Source: Salibacterium qingdaonense (GTDB lineage Bacteria; Bacillota; Bacilli; Bacillales; Marinococcaceae). From it: a stretch of DNA of 64,000 bases. This document shows, in pieces, positions 1-8,350 of this stretch. The notes beneath the pieces were generated by a model, which was not told where the DNA came from, ran no database searches, and saw nothing but the letters and a program-made list of their open reading frames with translations. The DNA is taken from assembly GCF_900114715.1 (NCBI RefSeq), contig NZ_FOTY01000005.1:62001-126000 (forward strand), read 5' to 3'. Both the position numbers and the translations under genes were made by a program. The stretch's first letter is position 1, and the number at the start of each line of letters is the position of its first letter.

Positions 1-1175
1 GCAATCTTGGAAGCCATCAGTGTAGACAGGCCGTACGGCGGTGTTACTGTACCGAGACGGATAGCCATTACAGTGACAATACCTGCCACAACCGGATCAA
101 TCTGCAGCGATTCCATCACCGGAAGTAAAAGCGGTACGAAAATCAGCATGGCGGATGTCGGTTCCATAAAAGTTCCCAATATAACATACAGCAGCATGAG
201 CAGAAGAAGGAAGCCACTTGCGGGCACATTGCTGTTGATAAGGAAATTGATAATCGGATCCATCACTTCATAATACGTGAGCACCCAGGATAAAAACCCT
301 GCCGCAGCAATGAGAATATAAATAACCGAGGATTCCATTGCCGCTTTCTTGGTTGCTGCTCCGTATTCTTTGAGGCTCGATCCTTTTTTGATAAAGAGTG
401 CCACTATGACAACATATACGACAGCAATACTGGCAGCTTCTGTTGCGGTAAACACACCGCTCATAATGCCGACAATAACGACCAGGAACAAGGAAAGCGG
501 AAAAATACTTTTCCGTACGGCGACAAGCTTGGAAAGGCGTTCGTTTTCCCCTAGATTAATATCTTTGTTGTCTACGTTGCCCACTTCATTTTTGGAAGCG
601 TAGTAATAGGCATATCCCATCTGCATCAGACCAATTAGAATGCCTGGAATTATCCCTCCCATAAACAAGGCAGCAACCGATGTCTGCGCCAACGCTCCAT
701 ATACAATCAGCAGAATACTTGGCGGGATAATGGAGCCAATCGTAGACGATGCTGCTGTGATGGTAGCAGCAAACTCTCTGCTGTATCCGGCTTTGATCAT
801 CGCCGGAATCAGTACACGGCCGAGAGAAGCCACATCAGCGACAGAGGATCCCGAGATAGCGGCGAAGAAGATACTGGTCACGATGTTAATATGAGCCAGA
901 CTTCCTTTTGCTTTACCCACTAAGGCTTTTGAAATGTAAATTAAATCTTCGGTCACCCCGGTAAGATTCATAATACGGCCGCAGAAGATAAACAAGGGAA
1001 TCGCCAGCAGTGTAAAACTTTGAATCGATTCCAGCATAATCGTACTCATCTGCGTCAAACTGACAAGGGGGTCTACTAAAACAGGGATCGCCGACGCCAG
1101 CACAAGACTGAAGACTACAGGCACTCCCAGGAGCAGACATGTAAAAAATACAGCGACAACCCCTACTAAAACCAT
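1..1175 (-). CDS. TRAP transporter large permease (DctM type), 3' end outside window
   Basis: Large membrane subunit of a tripartite ATP-independent periplasmic transporter, which drives solute uptake with an ion gradient. About 391 codons are visible from an ATG at 1173-1175 preceded by AGGTG; the C-terminus runs off the window. The translation starts MVLVGVVAVFFTCLLLGVP and is a series of hydrophobic helices. It carries the family features GSSVADVASLGRVLIPAM, STIGSIIPPSILLIVYG and, near the edge, RLGTVTPPYGLSTLMA. It follows the DctQ gene with an 11-bp gap and is the last visible gene of the operon that starts at 8146. The substrate is probably an organic acid or acid sugar, inferred from the catabolic neighbours. 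Confidence 0.93.
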   Translation of the reverse strand, partial: MVLVGVVAVFFTCLLLGVPVVFSLVLASAIPVLVDPLVSLTQMSTIMLESIQSFTLLAIPLFIFCGRIMNLTGVTEDLIYISKALVGKAKGSLAHINIVTSIFFAAISGSSVADVASLGRVLIPAMIKAGYSREFAATITAASSTIGSIIPPSILLIVYGALAQTSVAALFMGGIIPGILIGLMQMGYAYYYASKNEVGNVDNKDINLGENERLSKLVAVRKSIFPLSLFLVVIVGIMSGVFTATEAASIAVVYVVIVALFIKKGSSLKEYGAATKKAAMESSVIYILIAAAGFLSWVLTYYEVMDPIINFLINSNVPASGFLLLLMLLYVILGTFMEPTSAMLIFVPLLLPVMESLQIDPVVAGIVTVMAIRLGTVTPPYGLSTLMASKI

Positions 1176-1186
1176 GAATGATCACC

Positions 1187-1678
1187 TCACTGCCCTTTCC
1201 TGCTGTTAAAAAATTGCTTGATATTAATAAGATGAAAAATCAACATTAATACAGCACCGACCAGCACCGCCGAAAAGTAATAAGCCAATGAAGGCGGAGA
1301 GGAGAGGAATCGTACCTGCACCAGTTCTGTCCGTCCAAGGCCTGCTTCAAGTGCTTTCCATCCAACAACCACTAAAATACAAATCGCAGCCAGCGTTAAT
1401 ATATACACCAGGATATTTTTGATTTTTACCAATGTCGGGTGTAGAAAGTCAGAGAAAATATCAATCTGCAGATGCTCATTTCCTTTCACGGCTACCGCTG
1501 CTCCTAAAAAGACAAGCCATGCGATAGATAGCTTTTGAAATATCTCCGTTTCCGGTATGGATTCGGAGAATACGTAACGCGCCAGTACTCTTGTAAATAA
1601 AGTGAGGGACAACAAAACCAGAAAGAATGCGTTTATCGTCTCGATCCAGTTCTGAAATTTATCAAGAAGCTTTTTCAA
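1187..1678 (-). CDS. TRAP transporter small permease (DctQ type)
   Basis: Small membrane subunit of the TRAP transporter, partner of the DctM protein just downstream. 163 residues with four predicted membrane helices at roughly 16-34, 50-66, 88-108 and 131-152, normal for the family. The conserved region ETEIFQKLSIAWLVFLGAA and the NEHLQIDIF stretch match DctQ proteins. The start is a TTG (codon 1676-1678) with an AGGGAGG ribosome binding site about 12 bases upstream. It lies between dctP and dctM, the standard order P-Q-M. Confidence 0.9.
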   Translation of the reverse strand: MKKLLDKFQNWIETINAFFLVLLSLTLFTRVLARYVFSESIPETEIFQKLSIAWLVFLGAAVAVKGNEHLQIDIFSDFLHPTLVKIKNILVYILTLAAICILVVVGWKALEAGLGRTELVQVRFLSSPPSLAYYFSAVLVGAVLMLIFHLINIKQFFNSRKGQ

Positions 1679-1743
1679 CGTGCCGGGAACCTCCCTTCTC
1701 CAACCGCCCCCGCACGGCTGTGCATGCGGAGGCCGCTGTATCT

Positions 1744-2823
1744 TTACTGTGTACCGAAGATATCATCGATCTCATCCTGGATGCCGTGCTTTTCGGCAAT
1801 TGCCTGAAGCTGTTTTCTGGAGGCTTCGATAAATGCCTCGCGGTCAGGGTTTGTGAATTCGACACCGAACTCATCTTTCAATGTCTGAACATCTTCTTCT
1901 GATTTTTCAAAGGCTTTATTGATATATTCTTCCTGTACATCCTGCGCCGCGTTCATGACAACGTCCTGCATGTCAGAATCAAGGGCCTCAAACTGTTCGT
2001 TGTTCATAACAACAAAACCGAGGGTAAGATTGTGCTGGGTCCGGGCCACATAATCGGCTACTTCACCAAAGCGCTGCTCAATCATGGCGTCCATACTGTT
2101 CTGCGATCCTTCCACAACACCGGTCTGCAGGGCTGTGTACACTTCATCAAAAGCTACCGCTGTCGGGTTGGCTCCGAGGTTTCTCCACCATTCCAATTCG
2201 GTGGACTCGTTCTTACTGCGCATTGTTTTTCCCTGCAGGTCCTCTATCGACTCAATCGGGAACGTACTGATAATATTACGCTCCAGACCGCCGGCGTACA
2301 TGACCGTTTTCAGACCCGGTTCTTCCACAAGAAGATCTTCAAAGTACTGCAGGCTGTCCTCGGAATTCACCACTTCTTTGTAATGCTCTTCTCCTTCAAA
2401 GAGATAGTTGGTACCAAGAGCATCAAACTCAGGGTGATGCTCAGAAAACCAGCCGGAATCGGAATAAATCATGTCAATATCTCCTGAAATCACGGATTGA
2501 TAAAGGCTTGATGCATTACCAAGCTGGCCGCCTGTGGCCACCTGAAACTCGATTGCACCGTCACTCCGCGTTTCAATTTCATCAGCCAGTGCCTGCAGAG
2601 CATTCGCAAGCAGGGAGCCTTCCGGGTTAATGGTGGCAGCCACCATTTCCGTCGTTTCCTGAGACGAACCTTCCCCACTGCCACCGGATTCTCCGCCTCC
2701 GTTTCCTCCGTTCCCCGAGGAATTCTCAGCGCCGCTGCTTCCACAGCCGGCCGCTGCCATCATCGAAGTTCCAAGTACAGCTGCAGCAATAGCCTTTTTC
2801 ATATGAAACGAATGTTTTTTCAT
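1744..2823 (-). CDS. TRAP transporter solute-binding lipoprotein (DctP type)
   Basis: Extracytoplasmic substrate-binding subunit of the TRAP system. 359 residues; the N-terminus has a lipoprotein signal ending MMAAAGC, so it should be anchored to the membrane by Cys27, followed by a Gly/Ser-rich linker. The body matches the DctP fold: GSLLANALQALADEIETRS, then GGQLGNASSLYQSVISGDIDM, and the LQGKTMRSKNE and FDEVYTALQTGVVEGSQNS segments typical of the ligand-binding core. The start has an AAAGGAGGAG ribosome binding site. The acid-binding type of the protein and its operon point to a carboxylated sugar ligand; the exact ligand cannot be read from sequence. Confidence 0.94.
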   Translation of the reverse strand: MKKHSFHMKKAIAAAVLGTSMMAAAGCGSSGAENSSGNGGNGGGESGGSGEGSSQETTEMVAATINPEGSLLANALQALADEIETRSDGAIEFQVATGGQLGNASSLYQSVISGDIDMIYSDSGWFSEHHPEFDALGTNYLFEGEEHYKEVVNSEDSLQYFEDLLVEEPGLKTVMYAGGLERNIISTFPIESIEDLQGKTMRSKNESTELEWWRNLGANPTAVAFDEVYTALQTGVVEGSQNSMDAMIEQRFGEVADYVARTQHNLTLGFVVMNNEQFEALDSDMQDVVMNAAQDVQEEYINKAFEKSEEDVQTLKDEFGVEFTNPDREAFIEASRKQLQAIAEKHGIQDEIDDIFGTQ

Positions 2824-2858
2824 TGTTTTCTCCTCCTTTTAAATAAAACCTTGATGAT

Positions 2859-3944
2859 TTAACTTTTGACCCAATTTTCAGTCACAACCGTGTGCTTGAT
2901 ACATTCACGCAGGTAGGTGTACGTGATGTGCAGCGCCCCGTCCTTTGTCTGGTGGATGGATGGATACGAAAATTCAGGGGAGTCCTGATCATGCTGCTGC
3001 ACCGCGATTTCTCTATAATGCGGCCAGGTACGCCCATTGTCTTCGGAAACAGCAACAGCAAGCGGCGCACGGATCACACCCCAGATTGATTCCTGCTTCC
3101 CACTCTGTCCGGAGGCAATCGTCTGTTGGTCCTTATCATCAAACCAGGGAGGACTGTTTACTTCCGGTGGTGCCAGTTCAGCGTTAATATTATTAAATAC
3201 GATAGCAAGGTTCCCGCTCTGCAGTCTTTGGCACTGAATGGAAGCGTTATTGTTCATTAACGTCGTCTTTTTCGGTTCCGTCCATGTTCTGCCGTAATCA
3301 TTTGATGTTGTCACATGGATATAGTCTGCTTTACGGCTTCTGAAAAATCCAATTAATTCATTACCACCGCCTTTCACGATACTCATATGAACGAGTGCTT
3401 CACTTCCCTCCACCGGGTATTCCTCCCAGGTCTCTCCGGCATCCCCGGAAATCTTCACGACACTGTAGTCTTTTCCTAAAAACCCATTTTCGGATTTGAT
3501 GCTGTAGTAGGCAGGCAGAATGATTTCGCCATTATCCCGGATGACCGGGGGATTGCGCACGAATGACCCCGGCGTATCAAACAATGTCTGCTCTTGTTCC
3601 CATGTTCTTCCGTAATCATTGGAAATCCGGTACCGCACGACGGCTGAATCCTGATGAATCGAGTTCTGGGCGGTATAAAGCAGCCACAACGCGCCGTCGG
3701 GATGTTCGAATAACACCGGGTTTTGTTCCGATCTTTTTGGATCACCGGATAACACTTCCGGTTCACTCCAGCTGCCGCTTTCCTTTTCCAATCTGGAACA
3801 CAGAATGGAAATATCCGACTTTCCTTCCCGGGAACCACCGAACCAGGCGCACAACAGATCACCATTGCTTAGTGAAAGCAGGTTCGACGCATGATTGTGG
3901 GAAAATAAACTTGGTATTTTCGTTTCGGTTAATGCCTCACTCAT
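2859..3944 (-). CDS. Asp-box (BNR) beta-propeller protein, sialidase-like
   Basis: 361-residue protein of the sialidase/neuraminidase-like propeller superfamily. Four Asp-box motifs are visible: SNDYGRTW, SGDAGETW, SNDYGRTW and SEDNGRTW. The N-terminal segment HASNLLSLSNGDLLCAWFGG and the NPPVIRDNGEIILPAYYS and SYPSIHQTKDGALHITY segments are hallmarks of the COG4409-like group. There is no signal peptide or membrane segment, so it should be cytosolic and act after TRAP uptake. Members of this fold include glycosidases and polysaccharide or glucuronoside lyases, so the sialidase name is not proof of reaction. Its place between an SDR and a TRAP transporter suggests it processes the imported acid-sugar conjugate (inference). 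ATG start with a GAGGAG ribosome binding site. Confidence 0.85.
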   Translation of the reverse strand: MSEALTETKIPSLFSHNHASNLLSLSNGDLLCAWFGGSREGKSDISILCSRLEKESGSWSEPEVLSGDPKRSEQNPVLFEHPDGALWLLYTAQNSIHQDSAVVRYRISNDYGRTWEQEQTLFDTPGSFVRNPPVIRDNGEIILPAYYSIKSENGFLGKDYSVVKISGDAGETWEEYPVEGSEALVHMSIVKGGGNELIGFFRSRKADYIHVTTSNDYGRTWTEPKKTTLMNNNASIQCQRLQSGNLAIVFNNINAELAPPEVNSPPWFDDKDQQTIASGQSGKQESIWGVIRAPLAVAVSEDNGRTWPHYREIAVQQHDQDSPEFSYPSIHQTKDGALHITYTYLRECIKHTVVTENWVKS

Positions 3945-3992
3945 TTCGTTTTCTCCTCTCCTATGCCGGGTAAGCGCTTTAATAAAAGTCCT

Positions 3993-4739
3993 TTAATTCA
4001 TGTACGTTCCTCCGTTTATATTAATCGTCTCCCCTGTAATAAAATCCGACATGTTTGATGCGAGAAACAAGACGGCATCTGCTACATTTTCGGGGCTTCC
4101 GATTCTGTTTAACGGAATTTTCGAAAGGACCTGGCTGCGGTATTCCTCCGACCATTGTCTGCTCATGTCGGTTTCCACAGGTCCGGGGTTTACTCCGTTC
4201 ACGTTAATATTGTAATCCGCCATTTCAAGCGCCAGGTGCCTCGTGAGGTAATCCACTCCAGCCTTTGATGCGCCGTAGGCGGGTGCTGCGTTTTTATGGG
4301 CGTTTTTTGCAGCGGTGGAGCTGACATTGACAATTTTTCCGTGATGATTTTCGATCATATAAGGAAGGACCGTTTTACAAAAGTACAGCGTGCCGTTTAA
4401 GTTGACATCCAGAACGTTCTGCCACTCTTCCAGTCCCATATCAAGGGTCGAATTCCGGCTGTTTATACCAGCGTTGTTGACAAGAATATCAACACTGCCA
4501 AAGTGCTGAACCGCGGCTTCCACTGTACGGTCCGCGGTTTGTGGATCTGCCACATTACCGGGAACCATGTAACACCGCTGCCCGAGTTCTTCCACTTCTG
4601 TGACCAGCTGCTGCAGTAATATTTCATTTGTTCCATTCACAATCAGAGAGGCTCCGTTTTCCGCCAGTTTTAACGCTGCAGCTCTCCCTATGCCTCTGGT
4701 GGCGCCGGAAACGACAGCTGTTTGATTATCAAGTAACAC
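3993..4739 (-). CDS. SDR family oxidoreductase (FabG-like)
   Basis: 248-residue classical short-chain dehydrogenase. The NAD(P)-binding motif SGATRGIG is at 11-18, NNAG at 88-91, the catalytic Ser near 140-141 (NVSSTAAKN), and Tyr155-x3-Lys159 in YGASKAG. The C-terminal NPGPVETDM and TGETININGGTYMN segments are typical. Start is a GTG at 4737-4739 with GGAGG seven bases upstream. It lies within the acid-sugar operon, downstream of the DUF1537 kinase, so it probably oxidises a hydroxyl of the imported sugar acid or reduces a keto intermediate. Specificity cannot be read from the sequence. Confidence 0.92.
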   Translation of the reverse strand: MLLDNQTAVVSGATRGIGRAAALKLAENGASLIVNGTNEILLQQLVTEVEELGQRCYMVPGNVADPQTADRTVEAAVQHFGSVDILVNNAGINSRNSTLDMGLEEWQNVLDVNLNGTLYFCKTVLPYMIENHHGKIVNVSSTAAKNAHKNAAPAYGASKAGVDYLTRHLALEMADYNINVNGVNPGPVETDMSRQWSEEYRSQVLSKIPLNRIGSPENVADAVLFLASNMSDFITGETININGGTYMN

Positions 4740-4784
4740 TGCAATACCTCCATTCTTTTTTTGGGAAGAGTCACCTCCTCTTTT

Positions 4785-6086
4785 TTATCTTCTCTCCTTT
4801 TCTGTGCCGTGTTTCGTATTCAATCGTTTCAACGCTGTTTGCATAATCGTTTCTTTTCCAAAGTTTCCTGCCTTCGTCACAACAAACATATTGCTTTGTA
4901 CCGGCAGTTTTCCAATCGGGATACCGGGTTCTATTTCGTCCAGCAGCTCAAACATTTCCGCTCCCAGATTTTCCATCACCTGCATCGCTGTATCCCCGCC
5001 GGTCAGAAAGAGACGTTCCAACTGCAGTTCGTCAACAATAGCCGCAGCCGTTTCACCTAAAAAGCGGGAAATAAGATCACTTACTTCAACGGAACTGAGG
5101 CCGGCGTTTTTTCCGTTTTGAATGGCTTCTGCTGCGTTATCCGATGAATAAAAGGCGAGATGAAATCCTTCTGCTTCCGCACGCCCGGCTTCCGAGCGTA
5201 TCCGTTCGTATTCCTCCATCCGCCGCTCTGCTGATGCAACAATTTCGGCGGACTGTATTTCCAGCCCTTTGACGGTTTCATCCTGCAGCAGAACACGAAG
5301 CTGGTTTCTTCCTTCGGCGCTCATACTGCCGACTACAAACACCGCCGCTCCGCTCCCCTCGGGTATCTGCCGCGTGTGATAGTGTTTCTCTTCGTACCCG
5401 TAAACGGCCGGGAGATGATAAATTAAACCGGCGGACCCTCCCCATATCACGGAGTAAGATGTGCTTTCCACAAAAGCCGCCAAATCCGCCAGATCCGATT
5501 CGACGGCGGCATCCACCGTGATATGATGAATATTTTTATCTTTGCACATCTGAAGAATCTCACGTATTCTTGTTTCACCGGCGTGCAGATCTTCCAGATA
5601 AATGTGGGCAGTTTCTCTGCCGGATTGTTCTTGAATAATCCGGTTAATGTCTGAATGCTGTACCGGTGTTTTAGGGTCGCGCGCCACTTCCGTTTCATGT
5701 AGCAGTGTATCGTGAAGGTAAAGCATGCGGTTTTTCACCTTTCGGCCGTTCGAAGGATGAGCCGGAGCGGTAATAACAAAGTCAGGAGTAAAATAATCAT
5801 ATAGCGCATTGTTTTCCCGGCCGATATTCCCGCGCATGGTGGAATCGATTTTTTTGTAAATAATCGTTTCCTCCGTATGCTCTATCCTGCTGCAGTAGTC
5901 CTTCATCGTTTGATACGAATCTTTTGCTGTCATCGTTCTGCTGTCGGTATTGTAAATATAGATACTGTCTGTCTTTTTTTCTTCCGGCTCCTGAATGATG
6001 ACAAAAGGTGTCATGCCGTATTTGATGATCTGAACTCCGCTGTCGCCTGCTCCCGTTAAATCATCCGCTAAAATGGATAGTTTCAT
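4785..6086 (-). CDS. four-carbon acid sugar kinase family protein (DUF1537)
   Basis: 433-residue member of the DUF1537 family, whose characterised members phosphorylate four-carbon acid sugars such as threonate and erythronate. The N-terminal motif LADDLTGAGDSG (6-17) and the KKIDSTMRGNIG segment (about 98-109) form the substrate domain; the C-terminal LFLTGGDTAMQVMENLG segment forms the nucleotide-binding domain. The gene lies 12 bp behind the Fe-alcohol dehydrogenase. The usual threonate/erythronate partner PdxA2 is not in the visible operon; a DapA-like enzyme is present instead, so the substrate may differ. Ribosome binding site is modest (AAAGACAGG). Confidence 0.9.
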   Translation of the reverse strand: MKLSILADDLTGAGDSGVQIIKYGMTPFVIIQEPEEKKTDSIYIYNTDSRTMTAKDSYQTMKDYCSRIEHTEETIIYKKIDSTMRGNIGRENNALYDYFTPDFVITAPAHPSNGRKVKNRMLYLHDTLLHETEVARDPKTPVQHSDINRIIQEQSGRETAHIYLEDLHAGETRIREILQMCKDKNIHHITVDAAVESDLADLAAFVESTSYSVIWGGSAGLIYHLPAVYGYEEKHYHTRQIPEGSGAAVFVVGSMSAEGRNQLRVLLQDETVKGLEIQSAEIVASAERRMEEYERIRSEAGRAEAEGFHLAFYSSDNAAEAIQNGKNAGLSSVEVSDLISRFLGETAAAIVDELQLERLFLTGGDTAMQVMENLGAEMFELLDEIEPGIPIGKLPVQSNMFVVTKAGNFGKETIMQTALKRLNTKHGTEKERR

Positions 6087-6098
6087 AACCTGTCTTTC

Positions 6099-7259
6099 CT
6101 ATCCAAGAAGCCGGCGGTAGATATTCTTCATATCTTCAAGCGACAGTTCTTTCGGGTTGTTATCCAGCAGCCTTGTGATTTTGGAAGCTGCGACAGCAAG
6201 GTCTTCGATATCTTCTTCGGCAACGCCGTATTCGCTTAAATCCTGCGGTATTTCCAGTGTTTTCGTCCATTCTTTGATCTGTTCTATCATTTTTTCCGCT
6301 GCCTGCTGATCAGGTTCCCCGTCATCGGCAATCCGGATTTCTTTGGCGACGTTGGACAGCTTCTCTGTAATCGCATCGAGGTTAAACTCCATGACATGCG
6401 GAAGCAGCATCGCATTCGCCACACCGTGGGCTACTTTGAATTTTCCGCCTAAAGGATAAGCAAGCGCATGGACCGCGGCCGTTCCGGCACTGGTTAACGC
6501 CATTCCGCCATACATGGAACCGACAATCATTTTTTCCCTGGCTTCCACATTCTCACCGTTGCGGTACGCTTCTACAATGCTGCTGCTGATCAATCGAATA
6601 GAATCCATGGCAAAGGTGTCACTCAAATAATTGGCTTTGCTGGAAATATAGGACTCAAGCGAATGCGTGAACGCATCCATTCCCGTCGCTGCAGTAATGG
6701 ATTTTGGCAGTCCGAGAGTCAGCATAGGATCAAGGACAACCAGGTCAGGTAATAGGTAAGGGCTTACAATGCCGATTTTCAACTCTTCTTCCGGGAAGGT
6801 GACAATGGCATTCGGTGTTACTTCCGATCCTGTTCCAGACGTTGTAGGAATCAACACCGTCGGAATGCCCGGCTCTTCAATCAGATTGGTGCCCAGCATA
6901 TCGTTGACCGACTGATCATTTGTTTTCAGTACGGAAAGTACTTTCGCTGCATCCAGTACGCTTCCGCCGCCTACTCCTATGATGACATCGTACGAATCAT
7001 TTTTAATATCTTCGTGCATGTCTTCAATGTTACCGACTGTAGGTTCCAGCATAACGTCGGTGATGGTCTTGACATGGACGTCCTCCAGCTGTTCATAGAT
7101 ACTGTCCAGAAGTCCCAGATCCTTAATTCCCGGCTGGGTCAGCACAAGAACGGAACGAATATCCCGGTTTACCCCCGGCAGATAATCCCCCAGCTGTTTC
7201 ACCGCATGCTGCCCGGAAACTATTTTATCCGCTGTTTGAAATTGATACAGACGCTGCAT
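6099..7259 (-). CDS. iron-containing alcohol dehydrogenase
   Basis: 386-residue group III (iron-activated) alcohol dehydrogenase. The cofactor loop GVGGGSVLDAAK spans 95-106 and TTSGTGSEVT 139-148. Predicted metal ligands are Asp195 and His199 (GMDAFTHSLE), His264 (AVHALAYPLGG) and His278 (AHGVANAML), all present. Start ATG has AAAGGAGAT upstream. Second gene of the operon, 23 bp behind the DapA-like lyase, so it may reduce the aldehyde released by that enzyme or oxidise a hydroxy-acid (inference). A paralogue with low identity lies at 36795-37967. Confidence 0.93.
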   Translation of the reverse strand: MQRLYQFQTADKIVSGQHAVKQLGDYLPGVNRDIRSVLVLTQPGIKDLGLLDSIYEQLEDVHVKTITDVMLEPTVGNIEDMHEDIKNDSYDVIIGVGGGSVLDAAKVLSVLKTNDQSVNDMLGTNLIEEPGIPTVLIPTTSGTGSEVTPNAIVTFPEEELKIGIVSPYLLPDLVVLDPMLTLGLPKSITAATGMDAFTHSLESYISSKANYLSDTFAMDSIRLISSSIVEAYRNGENVEAREKMIVGSMYGGMALTSAGTAAVHALAYPLGGKFKVAHGVANAMLLPHVMEFNLDAITEKLSNVAKEIRIADDGEPDQQAAEKMIEQIKEWTKTLEIPQDLSEYGVAEEDIEDLAVAASKITRLLDNNPKELSLEDMKNIYRRLLG

Positions 7260-7282
7260 GATAATGATCTCCTTTCGTGTAT

Positions 7283-8146
7283 CTAACCATCTATAATGGT
7301 TTGTATTTTGTTCTCCAGTTCTTTCGATACTTCGTGTACAGGCGGACGCGGCGGCCCAGCCAGTATACCTTTTAACTCGACAGCTTTTTTATACACGGCA
7401 GGAACGGTTGCCGCCTGAGAAGCCTGTCTAATCGGACGAAGCTGTTCCTGAAAATATTGAGCCTGCTTCCAATCGTTTTCTTTCCACTTTCGATAGATCG
7501 AAACCGCCGTTTCCGGAAACACATTCGCTGTGGCGGCCACCGCCCCGTCTCCTCCTGCTATCAACGTCCATAAAATAAGAGAATCCGTGCCGGATAACAC
7601 AGTAAAGTCATCGTTCGTTTCTTCGATAAATCGTACAATATTATCGAAATTTCCGCTGCTGTCCTTAATGCCCGTTATATTGCCGACTTTCGACAGTTCT
7701 TTCACGGTATCAGGATGAATGGACACCCCGGTTTTCCCCGGCATGTTGTATAAGAGAACCGGCAGGGTGACCGCTTCTGCAACAGCTGTAAAATGAGTAA
7801 TCAGTTCGTTTTGGGAGACCGGATCAAAATAAGGCGTAATAACAGACAGAGCATCCACCCCTATGTTTTCCATCTCTCTGGACAATTCGATAACTTCCTG
7901 GGTACTGTTTCCACCTGTTCCCACTGCCAAGGGCACCCGGCCGTCTATTTCATCTTTCACTATAGAAGCAAAACGAAGCTTCTCTTCTTTTGTTAACGTA
8001 TGAAATTCACCATTCGTTCCGAGAGCGAAAATGCCATCCACCCCGCTGTCCAGCAAATATTGAACGAGCTGACGGGCAGCAGGTTCATTAATCTGGTGAT
8101 CCGCTGTCATCGGAGTAAGCATCGCTGGTACGATTCCTTTCAGCAT
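7283..8146 (-). CDS. DapA/NanA-family lyase or aldolase
   Basis: 287-residue class I (Schiff-base) aldolase of the dihydrodipicolinate synthase / N-acetylneuraminate lyase family. The family motif GTNGE is at 43-47, the general base Tyr133 in LLYNMPGKTG, and the Schiff-base Lys161 in ITGIKDSSG. First gene of the catabolic operon. Its partners (TRAP transporter, acid-sugar kinase, dehydrogenases) argue for a pyruvate-releasing or dehydratase reaction on a 2-keto acid rather than lysine biosynthesis. Start ATG has GAGGAGGGG upstream. Confidence 0.9.
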   Translation of the reverse strand: MLKGIVPAMLTPMTADHQINEPAARQLVQYLLDSGVDGIFALGTNGEFHTLTKEEKLRFASIVKDEIDGRVPLAVGTGGNSTQEVIELSREMENIGVDALSVITPYFDPVSQNELITHFTAVAEAVTLPVLLYNMPGKTGVSIHPDTVKELSKVGNITGIKDSSGNFDNIVRFIEETNDDFTVLSGTDSLILWTLIAGGDGAVAATANVFPETAVSIYRKWKENDWKQAQYFQEQLRPIRQASQAATVPAVYKKAVELKGILAGPPRPPVHEVSKELENKIQTIIDG

Positions 8147-8189
8147 AAATTCCCCTCCTCTCTTGAATGTATGTTTCTAATTTAAACAT

Positions 8190-8203
8190 TGTTTCCGCTT
8201 TCA
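8190..8203. promoter_or_regulatory. candidate cre (CcpA) site
   Basis: TGTTTCCGCTTTCA on the plus strand (TGAAAGCGGAAACA on the coding strand) matches the catabolite-responsive consensus TGWAANCGNTNWCA at 12 of 14 positions. It lies about 17 bases downstream of the predicted -10 of the operon promoter, where CcpA binding would block elongation. It fits glucose repression of a carbon-scavenging operon. Confidence 0.6.
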
Positions 8204-8219
8204 AAATCAATGTGCATTA

Positions 8220-8248
8220 AATATAAAATATAAAGTTTTATATTGCAA
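8220..8248 (-). promoter_or_regulatory. sigma-A promoter of the acid-sugar/TRAP operon
   Basis: Coding-strand TTGCAA, 17-bp spacer, TATATT. The -35 is at 8243-8248 and the -10 at 8220-8225. It leaves about a 65-base leader before the ATG at 8146. No -24/-12 (GG-N10-GC) sigma-54 element is visible in this gap. Confidence 0.65.
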
Positions 8249-8310
8249 CCATTTTCCGAAAAATACTTTTTGTATTTTTGTAAATCGTGAATTATTGTTT
8301 ATTTATGCAA

Positions 8311-8342
8311 CATAAAAGAGCCGGTCCTTTTATGAACCGGCT
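8311..8342 (-). terminator. terminator of the PrpR-like regulator gene
   Basis: Inverted repeat AGCCGGT / ACCGGCT with a 10-base loop, followed on the minus strand by CTTTTAT. It lies 9 bases beyond the regulator stop codon and separates it from the operon promoter. Confidence 0.75.
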
Positions 8343-8350
8343 TTCCTTTC

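Noticed and set aside
8204-8310. sigma-54 (-24/-12) promoter for the acid-sugar operon
   Set aside because: TTGC-like -12 boxes exist, but none has a GG at the required 10-bp spacing; a sigma-A promoter fits better.
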